Shown: in pieces, positions 52,142-60,875 of the stretch
How positions within the stretch are numbered: the first letter of the stretch is position 1
How the letters are laid out: each line of letters starts with the position of its first letter
NCBI GenBank assembly: GCA_964409685.1
Contig: CAYPEJ010000011.1
Location: 62,001-126,000, forward strand
Reading direction: 5' to 3'
Length of the DNA: 64,000 nt
Origin: Clostridium_AI sp964409685
GTDB lineage: Bacteria > Bacillota > Clostridia > Lachnospirales > Lachnospiraceae
The notes under the pieces: model-generated
Told to the model about the DNA's origin: nothing
Seen by the model: the letters and a program-made list of their open reading frames with translations, nothing else
Database searches by the model: none
Position numbers and translations under genes: made by a program

Positions 52142-52504
52142 ATGGCGAAAAATATTTTAATATGTGATGATGCAGCATTTATGCGAATGATGATTAAAGA
52201 TATTTTAACTAAGAATGGATATAACGTAGCTGGGGAAGCTGAGAATGGATTAAAAGCTGTTGAAAAATATAATGAGTTAAAGCCAGACTTAGTAATGATG
52301 GATATTACTATGCCAGAGATGGATGGTATCGAAGCGTTAAAGAAAATCAAAGCTGCAGATCCAAATGCTACTGTAATTATGTGTTCTGCTATGGGACAAC
52401 AGGCGATGGTTATTGAATCTATTCAGTCTGGTGCAAAGGACTTTATCGTAAAACCTTTCCAAGCAGATAGAGTTTTAGAGGCTGTTAAAAAAGTGGTGGG
52501 ATAA
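52142..52504 (+). CDS. cheY: Chemotaxis response regulator CheY
   Basis: Single-domain receiver whose phosphorylated form binds FliM. Acid pocket Asp9-Asp10, phosphorylation site Asp54 in MMDITMPEMDG, switch Ser82, Lys104 in the KPF turn. 120 residues, nothing fused. RBS AGGAGAG. Placed directly after its phosphatase fliY and before the export genes, as in Bacillus. Confidence 0.97.
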   Translation: MAKNILICDDAAFMRMMIKDILTKNGYNVAGEAENGLKAVEKYNELKPDLVMMDITMPEMDGIEALKKIKAADPNATVIMCSAMGQQAMVIESIQSGAKDFIVKPFQADRVLEAVKKVVG

Positions 52505-52507
52505 TGT

Positions 52508-52891
52508 ATGTTTCTTTTAGCAGGTTCTAGCGGTATTTTTGAATTGTTTGGCATGATAATTATATTCATATTAGTTTTAGTTGCATGTTACTATACGACA
52601 AAGTTTGTAGGTAAAGCAGATTTATCAAATCATGCTGCACGCAATATTAAGGTCTTAGAGACTTATAAGATTGCGCCATCTAAGTATATTCAAGTGATTA
52701 AGGTTGGCACCAAACGAATTGTAATTGGTGTTACCAAAGATCATGTTGAAATGTTAACGGAACTAAGTGATGATGAATATGAAGACGTTAAGATTGAAAC
52801 AAATCAGGATTTCAAGTTTCAGGATGTGCTATCAGTAATAAATAAGAGACATTTGGGAGATAAAAGTAAAAGGACAAAAAGTAAGGAATGA
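52508..52891 (+). CDS. fliO: Flagellar export accessory protein FliO
   Basis: Small membrane protein aiding FliP assembly. One N-terminal membrane helix (about 10-32), then a soluble FliO/SpoA-like segment with IKVLETYKIAPSKYIQVIKVGTKRIVIG typical of the FliO/FliZ family. 127 residues. It begins 3 bp after cheY. Identification combines this segment with the position before fliP. Confidence 0.88.
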   Translation: MFLLAGSSGIFELFGMIIIFILVLVACYYTTKFVGKADLSNHAARNIKVLETYKIAPSKYIQVIKVGTKRIVIGVTKDHVEMLTELSDDEYEDVKIETNQDFKFQDVLSVINKRHLGDKSKRTKSKE

Positions 52892-52895
52892 TTAA

Positions 52896-53726
52896 ATGAA
52901 TACTTATAAGAAAGTATTTAAAAAACTACTGGTCCACCTTTTTAGTGTATTAATAATAATTAGTATTGGGGTTGTTGTTCCGGCAACTACCGCATATGCT
53001 ACGACAACGGATGAGATAGAAGAGAGCACTGCATTAGGCGATACCAACACGCCTTTTGAATTGAACATTACGTCTAATGCAGGAAATGCCAGTTTATCTA
53101 GTACCTTACAAATCGTACTGATTCTTACATTAATTTCCTTGGCTCCATCTATTATTATAATGGTAACATCGTTTACCCGTATACTGGTTGTACTACACTT
53201 TATACGATCGGCATTGGGAACGCAGACAACTCCACCTAACCAAATTTTGGTTGGGCTTGCGTTGTTTATTACCTTTTTTATTATGTCACCCGTTATTACA
53301 CAGATTAATACAGAGGCAGTTCAACCACTTTCAAGGGGGGAAATTACGCAAGAACAAGCATTAGAAGTGGGGTTAGAGCCACTTCGCAATTTTATGTTTG
53401 AACAGACTAATAAAAAGGACCTGAAGTTATTTTTAAATATAGCAGACTATTCATCGGAAGATATCACCAAAGTAGATGACATTCCTACAACGGTTTTAAT
53501 TCCGGCATTTATAATAAGTGAGTTGCGAACTGCATTTATTATTGGATTCATTATCTATTTGCCTTTCATTGTGATAGATATGGTAGTTGCATCTACATTG
53601 ATGTCAATGGGTATGATGATGCTACCGCCTACGACCATTTCGATGCCTTTTAAGATTCTTCTATTTGTGTTGGTAGACGGATGGAACTTAATTATAGGTG
53701 AAGTTGTAAAGACATTTTATACTTAA
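52896..53726 (+). CDS. fliP: Flagellar export gate protein FliP
   Basis: Core component of the export gate. N-terminal signal peptide (about 1-37, ending AYA), then four membrane helices. Signatures: MVTSFTRILVVLHFIRSALGTQ, PNQILVGLALFITFFIM, and SMGMMMLPPTTISMPFKILLFVLVDGW. 276 residues, normal. The stop TAA is followed by 30 further sense codons in the same frame ending at a TGA that overlaps the fliQ start. Confidence 0.97.
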   Translation: MNTYKKVFKKLLVHLFSVLIIISIGVVVPATTAYATTTDEIEESTALGDTNTPFELNITSNAGNASLSSTLQIVLILTLISLAPSIIIMVTSFTRILVVLHFIRSALGTQTTPPNQILVGLALFITFFIMSPVITQINTEAVQPLSRGEITQEQALEVGLEPLRNFMFEQTNKKDLKLFLNIADYSSEDITKVDDIPTTVLIPAFIISELRTAFIIGFIIYLPFIVIDMVVASTLMSMGMMMLPPTTISMPFKILLFVLVDGWNLIIGEVVKTFYT

Positions 53727-53749
53727 CGTAAATATTCGTACGAACAAAT

Positions 53750-53803
53750 TCGTTACGTAAGATTTCGTTGCGAAAGACTTCGTTGCGAAAGACTTCGTTA
53801 TGA
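53750..53803 (+). repeat. 15-bp tandem repeat in the fliP-fliQ gap
   Basis: Unit TTCGTTRCGWAAGAY repeats 3.6 times (53750, 53765, 53780, 53795 partial); the two middle units are identical. Each unit carries a small dyad TTCG-TTG-CGAA; a related palindrome TTCGTACGAA lies just before (53736-53745). It ends directly before the fliQ ribosome site. Confidence 0.9.
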
Positions 53804-53815
53804 TAGGAGGTCATC

Positions 53816-54085
53816 ATGACAATAGATAATGTTGTTGACATTGCTCGATCCACAGTGTGGGTTATAGTAAAAGTATCAGCACCCATGTTATTAATTTCAT
53901 TAATCGTGGGTCTTATAATAAGCATTTTTCAAACGATTACATCTATAAATGAACAAACTCTAACCTTTCTTCCTAAATTATTGGCAATTTTTTTGGTTCT
54001 TGTTTTAACAGGTTCCTGGATACTCAATAATTTAGTATCATTTGCAACAGAATTGTTTACCAACTTTTCTATGTATATAGGTTAA
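53816..54085 (+). CDS. fliQ: Flagellar export gate protein FliQ
   Basis: Two-helix membrane component of the export gate. 89 residues, VIVKVSAPMLLISLIVGLIISIFQTITSINEQTLTFLPK is the family core, including the conserved Q-T-SINEQTL-F-PK stretch. RBS ATAGGAGGT. Only 4 bp separate it from fliR, while the gap before it carries the tandem repeat. Confidence 0.97.
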   Translation: MTIDNVVDIARSTVWVIVKVSAPMLLISLIVGLIISIFQTITSINEQTLTFLPKLLAIFLVLVLTGSWILNNLVSFATELFTNFSMYIG

Positions 54086-54089
54086 GCTT

Positions 54090-54866
54090 ATGACGATTAC
54101 ACTTGAGAGGTTAGAGTTTTTCTTTGTAATTTTAGTGAGAATAAGTGCATTTTTGATGACAGCGCCCTTCTTTAATCAAAGAAGTGTACCTGTAAGGGTA
54201 AAAGCTGGTCTATCATTTTTTTTATCTTTGATTGTGTATAATATGACAGATTATACACCTTTGAATTACAATGCTTCTATTGATTATGCCATTATCGTAA
54301 TACAGGAAGCAATTGTTGGAATATCAATTGGTTTTGTCGCAAGTTTATGTATCTATATCTTAGACTTAGCTGGTCGACTAATTGATACGGAAATTGGATT
54401 TTCTATGGTAAATGTAATTAATCCAGTTTCGAATATTCAAACATCTGTAACAGGATCGTTGTACACATATTTGGTTATGCTTATAATGCTTGTTTCTAAC
54501 ATGCATTATTTTGTAATATCAGCACTTGTAGATACATTTGAGCTGATTCCAATCGGTAAAGCAGTATTGCCGTCTAACCTGTACAGTATTGTGCTTGATT
54601 TTATAAAAGATTATTTTATTATAGGTTTTCGTATTATATTACCTGTTTTTGCATCTATTTTGGTGGTTAATATTGTGCTGGGTGTTTTAGCAAAAGTGTC
54701 ACCTCAGATGAATATGTTTGTTATTGGTATGCAGCTAAAGTTATTAATTGGATTATCTATATTATTAGTAGTAGTTGGTATGTTGCCATCTATAACAGAC
54801 TTTATCTTTAATGAAATGAAATATGTATTAAATGATATGATTACAGCCATGACACCCAATAGATAG
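54090..54866 (+). CDS. fliR: Flagellar export gate protein FliR
   Basis: Membrane protein that completes the FliPQR helical gate. 258 residues with about six hydrophobic helices; FNQRSVPVRVKAGLSFFLSL and VLAKVSPQMNMFVIGMQLKLLIGL are conserved family segments. No obvious ribosome site, consistent with coupling to fliQ. Confidence 0.95.
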   Translation: MTITLERLEFFFVILVRISAFLMTAPFFNQRSVPVRVKAGLSFFLSLIVYNMTDYTPLNYNASIDYAIIVIQEAIVGISIGFVASLCIYILDLAGRLIDTEIGFSMVNVINPVSNIQTSVTGSLYTYLVMLIMLVSNMHYFVISALVDTFELIPIGKAVLPSNLYSIVLDFIKDYFIIGFRIILPVFASILVVNIVLGVLAKVSPQMNMFVIGMQLKLLIGLSILLVVVGMLPSITDFIFNEMKYVLNDMITAMTPNR

Positions 54867-54889
54867 CATAATTTATTCCGAAGGGATTA

Positions 54890-56008
54890 GTGAAATTGAG
54901 TAAATATTTGATACCTTATAATCTTCAATTTTTTGCAAAAGAAGGAGTTGGCGGAGAAAAGACAGAAGAAGCCACTCCTAAAAAATTGGAGGATGCCAGA
55001 AAAAAGGGGCAGGTAGCGAAAAGTACAGACATAGTAAGTGCTTTTATGCTATTAGGTTTCTTTCTTGCTTTAAAAATTTTTGTAGGCTGGATGGGAAATT
55101 CATTTATGGAGATATTCTATAGTGAATATAGGTCTATATCGGATATTGTCCAAGATGGGTTTACGTTAAATCGAGCATCTGTAATGCTTCGAAGTTCATT
55201 ATTAGAGATTCTAAAAATCGGATTACCTATTTTTTTATTTTCCTTCCTTATAGCTATCGTCTTAAATATTTGGCAAGTTAAGTGGAAGATTTCAGCGGAA
55301 CCATTAAAACCAAAATTGAGTAAGATTAATCCAATCTCTGGTTTTAAGAAGATTTTTTCTGCAGATAAATTATTTGAATTTGTAAAATCTGTAGTAAAAT
55401 TATTGATTTTGGGCATTGCAGTATATGTAACTTTAAAAGAAAAATGGGGTTACATTGTGCAGTTTTATGACTTCACACTGGAGCAAGCGATTCTTGTAGT
55501 TGGAGATCTTATTATTGAGTTAGGATTGAAAATTAGTATTTGTTTTCTTGTATTTGCGTTTGCTGACTTATTCTATCAAAAGAAAAAGTTTGCGAAGGAA
55601 ATGCGAATGACAAAACAAGAAATCAAAGATGAATATAAAAACACAGAAGGTGACCCACAGATTAAGGGTAAGATTCGTCAGAGAATGAGAGATGCATCGA
55701 GAGCAAGAATGATGCAATCAGTCCCAGAGGCGGATGTTGTTATTACAAACCCAACCCACCTTGCAGTTGCTATAAAATATGATAAGGATAAAAGTAGTGC
55801 ACCTATTGTTGTGGCAAAGGGGGCAGATTATGTTGCTGCTAAGATTAAAGAAATTGCACGAGATAGTGATGTTGAAATCGTTGAAAATAAACCATTAGCC
55901 CGTATGATTTACTTTAATGTAGAGTTGGGAGATGAAATTCCACAAGAAATGTACCAGATGGTTGCAGAAGTATTGGCTTATGTATATCGTCTGAAGAATA
56001 AACTTTAG
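54890..56008 (+). CDS. flhB: Flagellar export switch protein FlhB
   Basis: Membrane protein that switches export from hook to filament subunits after self-cleavage. It begins with the YNLQFFAKEG-GEKTEEATPKKLEDARKKGQV segment, has four membrane helices (about 40-210), and an intact autocleavage motif NPTH (287-290 counted from GTG). 372 residues. Starts: GTG 54890 has AAGGGA only 3 bp upstream; TTG 54896 is 9 bp away, so either may serve. Confidence 0.96.
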   Translation: MKLSKYLIPYNLQFFAKEGVGGEKTEEATPKKLEDARKKGQVAKSTDIVSAFMLLGFFLALKIFVGWMGNSFMEIFYSEYRSISDIVQDGFTLNRASVMLRSSLLEILKIGLPIFLFSFLIAIVLNIWQVKWKISAEPLKPKLSKINPISGFKKIFSADKLFEFVKSVVKLLILGIAVYVTLKEKWGYIVQFYDFTLEQAILVVGDLIIELGLKISICFLVFAFADLFYQKKKFAKEMRMTKQEIKDEYKNTEGDPQIKGKIRQRMRDASRARMMQSVPEADVVITNPTHLAVAIKYDKDKSSAPIVVAKGADYVAAKIKEIARDSDVEIVENKPLARMIYFNVELGDEIPQEMYQMVAEVLAYVYRLKNKL

Positions 56009-56026
56009 GGGAGGAGGAGCTGCACG

Positions 56027-58060
56027 ATGAAAAAGGCAGACTTAGGCTTAGGCTTGTATATACTCATTGCAATAGTATTCTTTATTGTGCCGATGCCATC
56101 ATTTTTACTAGATATATTATTGGCATTTAATATTTCTATTTCAATGATTATTCTTTTTAATGCAATGTTTTCTAAAGAGGCATTAGATATGTCCTTTTTT
56201 CCTACCATGTTGCTATTTACAACAATCTTTCGTATTTCCTTGAATGTATCTTCAACTAAATTGATTCTTTTAACAGGAGATCCTGGAAATGTCGTTAGAA
56301 CGTTTGGTGAATTCGTTGGTGGTGGTAACTTAATTATTGGATCCATTGTATTCATTATCCTAGTATTGATTCAATTTATGGTAATCAATAAAGGTTCTGA
56401 GAGGGTTTCTGAAGTTACAGCCCGTTTTACATTAGATGCGATGCCTGGTAAGCAGATGGCGATTGATGCAGACTTAAACACAGGAGCAATTACAGACGTA
56501 GAGGCTCAAGAGAGAAGAAAGAAGATTCAGGACGAAGCAAGTTTCTTCGGTGCCATGGACGGTGCTACGAAATACGTAAAAGGGGATGCAGTTGCAGGTC
56601 TTATTATTACGATTATCAACTTAGTTGGTGGTATTGCCATGGGAGTTATGTACTCTGGATTAACTATGACAGACGCCCTTAACACATATACGATACTTAC
56701 AATTGGTGATGGTTTGGTCAGCCAGATTCCATCCCTTATGATTTCTTTATCAACAGGTATTCTTGTTACAAAAGCTTCTAAGGAAGCTGAAATGAGTGAT
56801 GCATTACTAGGTCAATTATTTGCAATTCCAAAAGTTTTATTTATGGTTGGAGGAAGTATGGCATTCCTTGGTATTGTTACACCATTGAATACATTTATTT
56901 TCCTTGCATACGGTGGCGTATTTATCGCAGTTGGATACATTATGAAAAATAAACTTGGTGTAGAACAGATTGAGGAAGAAGTCAATGAAGAAGAAGTTGG
57001 TGCAGAAGAAATTCGAAGACCAGAAAATGTTGTTTCTTTATTGCAGGTTGACCCAATCGAATTAGAGTTTGGATATGGTATTATTCCACTTGCCGATGTA
57101 AATCAAGGTGGAGACTTGTTAGATCGTGTGGTAATGATTCGTCGACAAGTAGCCTTGGAACTAGGTTGTGTAGTACCAATTATTCGTTTGAGAGATAATA
57201 TTCAGTTAAATCCAAATCAATACTTAATTAAAATAAAAGGTGTACCAGTTAGTGAAGGCGAGATTTTATTTGATCACTACATGGCTATGAATCCAGGATA
57301 TGTAGAAGAGGAGATTACAGGTATCCCTACATTTGAACCTTCTTTCCATCTTCCAGCAATCTGGATTAATGAAAATCAGAGAGAACGTGCTGAGACATTA
57401 GGTTATACCGTAGTAGATCCACCTTCTATTATCGCAACACACTTGACAGAAGTGATTCGTAATCATCTTGATGAGTTGCTTACAAGACAAGATGTACAGA
57501 ATCTTATCAACAACATTCGTGAAGCAAATACGACACTTGTGGACGAGCTTGTTCCAAAATTATTATCAGTCGGTGAAATTCAAAAAGTACTTCAAAACTT
57601 ATTAAGAGAAGGGATTTCTATACGTGATTTGATTACAATATTTGAAACATTAGCGGATTATGCTCCAACAACAAGAGATACTGATGTATTAACAGAATAT
57701 ACACGACAAAGCTTAAAACGTGCTATCTCCAATAAATTCTTCCCTCAAAATGAGGTGACAAGTGTTGTAACATTAGATCCTAAGATTGAGCAGGATATTA
57801 TGGACTCTGTAAAACAAACTGAGCAAGGTGCATACTTAACCTTAGATCCAGAAAAATCACAAGGCATTATAAATGCTGTAAACGAAGAAATTACTAAACT
57901 TCATAATCTAGGTAAAAGTGCAATTATCATTACTTCACCGATAGTTAGAATGTACTTTAAAAAATTAACTTCAGATTATTTTAAAGACTTAGTTGTTATA
58001 TCATATAACGAAATTGATTCAAATGTTGAATTACAATCAGTTGGGATGGTGACCATTTAG
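56027..58060 (+). CDS. flhA: Flagellar export gate protein FlhA
   Basis: Nonameric export gate and chaperone-docking platform. N-terminal eight-helix membrane part (about 8-310) with TRFTLDAMPGKQMAIDADL-like ARFTLDAMPGKQMAIDADLN and DGATKYVKGDAVAG motifs; large cytoplasmic domain (about 340-677). 677 residues. RBS GGGAGGAGG. Ends TAGTG, sharing one base with flhF. Confidence 0.98.
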   Translation: MKKADLGLGLYILIAIVFFIVPMPSFLLDILLAFNISISMIILFNAMFSKEALDMSFFPTMLLFTTIFRISLNVSSTKLILLTGDPGNVVRTFGEFVGGGNLIIGSIVFIILVLIQFMVINKGSERVSEVTARFTLDAMPGKQMAIDADLNTGAITDVEAQERRKKIQDEASFFGAMDGATKYVKGDAVAGLIITIINLVGGIAMGVMYSGLTMTDALNTYTILTIGDGLVSQIPSLMISLSTGILVTKASKEAEMSDALLGQLFAIPKVLFMVGGSMAFLGIVTPLNTFIFLAYGGVFIAVGYIMKNKLGVEQIEEEVNEEEVGAEEIRRPENVVSLLQVDPIELEFGYGIIPLADVNQGGDLLDRVVMIRRQVALELGCVVPIIRLRDNIQLNPNQYLIKIKGVPVSEGEILFDHYMAMNPGYVEEEITGIPTFEPSFHLPAIWINENQRERAETLGYTVVDPPSIIATHLTEVIRNHLDELLTRQDVQNLINNIREANTTLVDELVPKLLSVGEIQKVLQNLLREGISIRDLITIFETLADYAPTTRDTDVLTEYTRQSLKRAISNKFFPQNEVTSVVTLDPKIEQDIMDSVKQTEQGAYLTLDPEKSQGIINAVNEEITKLHNLGKSAIIITSPIVRMYFKKLTSDYFKDLVVISYNEIDSNVELQSVGMVTI

Positions 58061-59214
58061 TGATTATTAAAAAGTACGAAGCGGAAACAGAAAAAGAAGC
58101 GATACTGTTGGCAAGGAATGAATTAGGAAAAGATGCTATTGTAATGAATATCAAAACGGTAAAGCCTAGGGGCATATACCGTTTTTTCCGTAAACCGACA
58201 GTCGAAGTTACCGCGGCAGTGGATGATACTCCAAAGAAAGAAGTTCGTAAAAAAGAGGAGACACCATTAACAAGAGGTTTTTCACAAGCTTTTCTAGAAC
58301 AGGAAGAAGCGACGCTAAAAGAAAATGCAATAGAAAAAAAGCTTAATAACCTTCAGGATTTATTAGAAAAACAATTAAGTACTGTAAATTCAGAGGAAGA
58401 AAAGCAAGAGGAATTAAGTCAAAATGAAGAGTATTTACTTCTTATCTTTAATCAATTAATTGAAAATGAAGTAGATGAAGTATATGCAAAACAAATTATT
58501 GATGAGATAAAAGGAACATTAAAGAAAGATGCCCCAGTTGATCACATCTTGACCAATGTTTATCAAAAGCTAGTATTAAAACTAGGAGAACCCAAATTTA
58601 TAGACTTGCAGAATTCAGAAAAAAAGTTTATATTTTTTATAGGACCAACAGGCGTTGGAAAGACAACTACAATTGCGAAGATAGCATCTCATTTAAAATT
58701 AAAAGAGAATGCGAAAGTAGCGCTAATTACTTCGGACACCTATCGTATTGCTGCGGTTGAACAATTAAGAACATATGCAAGCATTTTAGGGGTTCCGCTC
58801 AGTGTGGTTTATACAAAAGAGGAGTTAGAACAAGAAAAACAAAAATATGAAGACTACGATGTTGTATTAATTGACACAGCGGGGCGTTCTCATCGTAATG
58901 AAGAACAAAAGGAAGATTTAATCGAATTAATTAATACAGTGGATGAAAAAGAAAGAGAAGTATTTTTGGTTTTAAGTGCGACAACAAAGTACAAAGATTT
59001 GGTTCGTATAACTGAAACCTACAATATAATTGATGATTTTAGTATTATTTTTACCAAGTTAGATGAAACGACATGTATTGGTAATATCTTGAATATTAAG
59101 TTATTAACTAATGCATCGCTATCGTATACAACGTGGGGCCAGAATGTACCTGATGATTTTGGATGTATGGATTCACAAAGCATAGCTAAAAAATTGTTAG
59201 GAGGAAATCATTAA
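58060..59214 (+). CDS. flhF: SRP-family GTPase FlhF
   Basis: Positions flagella and recruits FliF. N-terminal variable B domain (1-110, acidic/Lys-rich), N domain with helical bundle, and a G domain with G1 GPTGVGKTT at 195-203, the DTYRIAAVEQL loop and DTAGRS. 384 residues. Starts at GTG 58060 in the flhA stop. Followed with one base overlap by its regulator flhG. Confidence 0.97.
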   Translation: MIIKKYEAETEKEAILLARNELGKDAIVMNIKTVKPRGIYRFFRKPTVEVTAAVDDTPKKEVRKKEETPLTRGFSQAFLEQEEATLKENAIEKKLNNLQDLLEKQLSTVNSEEEKQEELSQNEEYLLLIFNQLIENEVDEVYAKQIIDEIKGTLKKDAPVDHILTNVYQKLVLKLGEPKFIDLQNSEKKFIFFIGPTGVGKTTTIAKIASHLKLKENAKVALITSDTYRIAAVEQLRTYASILGVPLSVVYTKEELEQEKQKYEDYDVVLIDTAGRSHRNEEQKEDLIELINTVDEKEREVFLVLSATTKYKDLVRITETYNIIDDFSIIFTKLDETTCIGNILNIKLLTNASLSYTTWGQNVPDDFGCMDSQSIAKKLLGGNH

Positions 59215-60086
59215 TGGATCAAGCTACCAGGCTCAGAAATCTGATTAAAAGTCAGGAAGTGCGTAAGTCAGTGGCTACTGTTATTACGGTAACAAGTGGA
59301 AAAGGTGGAGTTGGAAAGTCTAATATGTCGGTAAATCTTGCGATTCAATTGCAGAATTTGGGCAAGAGAGTAATTATTTTAGATGCTGACTTTGGTCTTG
59401 CTAACGTGGAAGTTATGTTTGGAATTCGACCTTCATACAGCTTGGCTGATTTAATGTTTAAGAATAAAGAATTGAAAGATATTATTTGTCCGGGACCTAG
59501 GGGGATCGGCATTATATCTGGAGGATCTGGGATTCAAGAGATGGCCAATCTTACAAGATACCAGATTGAGAATCTGACATCAAAGTTATATGAACTTGAT
59601 GAATTAGCAGATGTTATTATTATTGATACAGGTGCGGGAATATCCGATGCAGTGTTAGAATTTGTAGTGAATAGTACAGAAGTTATATTAGTTGCGACAC
59701 CAGAACCTACATCTATCACAGATGCATATGCGCTTCTTAAAACAGTAAATAAAAGAGAAGACTTTGATAAGACCAAACCAATACGAATGATTACCAATCG
59801 AGTTGACTCTGTTAGGGACGGGGAAGAACTCTTTGATAAGCTAAATGTAGTAGTAAACCGTTTTCTTGATGTGAAGATTGAATATCTTGGAGCAGTTCCT
59901 CAAGATTCCAATGTATCAAAAGCGGTAATGCGACAAGTTCCATTTTCAATAGCTTATCCAGATACACACGCTACAAATGCAATTGGTCATATTGCAGAAA
60001 AACTCCTCGGAAATAAACTTAATACTCAGACGGAAAAGAAGGGTATTACGTACTTATTTTCAAAATTTATGCATAGACGACAATAA
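59214..60086 (+). CDS. flhG: Flagellar number regulator FlhG (MinD-like ATPase)
   Basis: ParA/MinD-type ATPase that sets flagellar number and placement. N-terminal DQATRLRNL is the FlhF-activating DQAxxLR motif; deviant Walker A GKGGVGKS at 29-36; DADFGLANVEV; IIDTGAG. C-terminal amphipathic helix (KGITYLFSKFMHR) for membrane contact. 290 residues. RBS AGGAGG. Confidence 0.97.
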   Translation: MDQATRLRNLIKSQEVRKSVATVITVTSGKGGVGKSNMSVNLAIQLQNLGKRVIILDADFGLANVEVMFGIRPSYSLADLMFKNKELKDIICPGPRGIGIISGGSGIQEMANLTRYQIENLTSKLYELDELADVIIIDTGAGISDAVLEFVVNSTEVILVATPEPTSITDAYALLKTVNKREDFDKTKPIRMITNRVDSVRDGEELFDKLNVVVNRFLDVKIEYLGAVPQDSNVSKAVMRQVPFSIAYPDTHATNAIGHIAEKLLGNKLNTQTEKKGITYLFSKFMHRRQ

Positions 60087-60109
60087 TAGAAGTAAAGGGG
60101 AGGTCACAT

Positions 60110-60874
60110 ATGCTTAATAATATTGTACGAAATGGAGATTTCATTAAGCTGACCGAGAATCAAGATGAAAATTTCAGAAAGAGACAGACTAGTTATAAGT
60201 GTAGAGTAGTTGAAGTGATGGGATCTAATAGAGTGAAGGCAACTATGCCAGTTGTAAATGGAAGAAGTGTTATTTTGGATTCCTTAAAAAGATATACATT
60301 AGAATTTATTACACAAAAAGGAATGTATCAGTGCGAAGCAAAGATTGTAAGAAGATTTAAAGAAAAGCTGAACTTTTTTGTTGTATTTGAAATGATGTCT
60401 GAATTAGAAAAGCTACAACGACGAGAATATTATCGTTTGGAATGTATATTAGAAATTAAATTTAGACGATCTTTAGAAGGAAATATTTATGCAAAAGATG
60501 AACCAGAAGATGAAGTAAGACGTGTAATTGACGAAGAGACTGGCGAAGAACTAGTTTTAGAGAAGAAAGTTGCACCATGGCATGCGGCAATCGCAACCAA
60601 TATTAGTGGTGGTGGTGTTCGATTTAATGCAAGAGAGGCACTTAGAAAAGGCGAGTTGGTCATGCTTAAACTACATCTGAAGTATGACGATGGCGAAGGT
60701 GATTTTAACCTACCTGCAAAAGTAGTTTATTCATCTGAGGTATCTGGGAGAGATGATATTTTTGAAGCGAGAGTGCAATTCTTAGATATCAAACCACAAG
60801 ATAGAGAAAATATAATTCGTTTTGTCTTCGATGAAGAAAGAAGAATTAGACGAAGAAAAAAGGGATTGGTTTAA
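60110..60874 (+). CDS. PilZ-domain c-di-GMP receptor, YcgR/DgrA-like
   Basis: Predicted brake or modulator of the flagellar motor. N-terminal YcgR-type beta domain (about 1-100), then PilZ with the c-di-GMP motifs RREYYR (104-109) and NISGGG (164-169). About 55 residues separate the two motifs, with a charged insert (GNIYAKDEPEDEVRRVIDEE). 254 residues. RBS GGGGAGG. Within the flagellar operon between flhG and cheB, so motility control is a fair inference. Confidence 0.9.
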   Translation: MLNNIVRNGDFIKLTENQDENFRKRQTSYKCRVVEVMGSNRVKATMPVVNGRSVILDSLKRYTLEFITQKGMYQCEAKIVRRFKEKLNFFVVFEMMSELEKLQRREYYRLECILEIKFRRSLEGNIYAKDEPEDEVRRVIDEETGEELVLEKKVAPWHAAIATNISGGGVRFNAREALRKGELVMLKLHLKYDDGEGDFNLPAKVVYSSEVSGRDDIFEARVQFLDIKPQDRENIIRFVFDEERRIRRRKKGLV

Positions 60875-60875
60875 T

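Noticed and set aside
53692..53925. Minus-strand frame with N-E-V-F-R repeats
   Set aside because: Produced by the 15-bp repeat read backwards plus antisense of fliQ and fliP; no ribosome site or neighbouring minus-strand gene.
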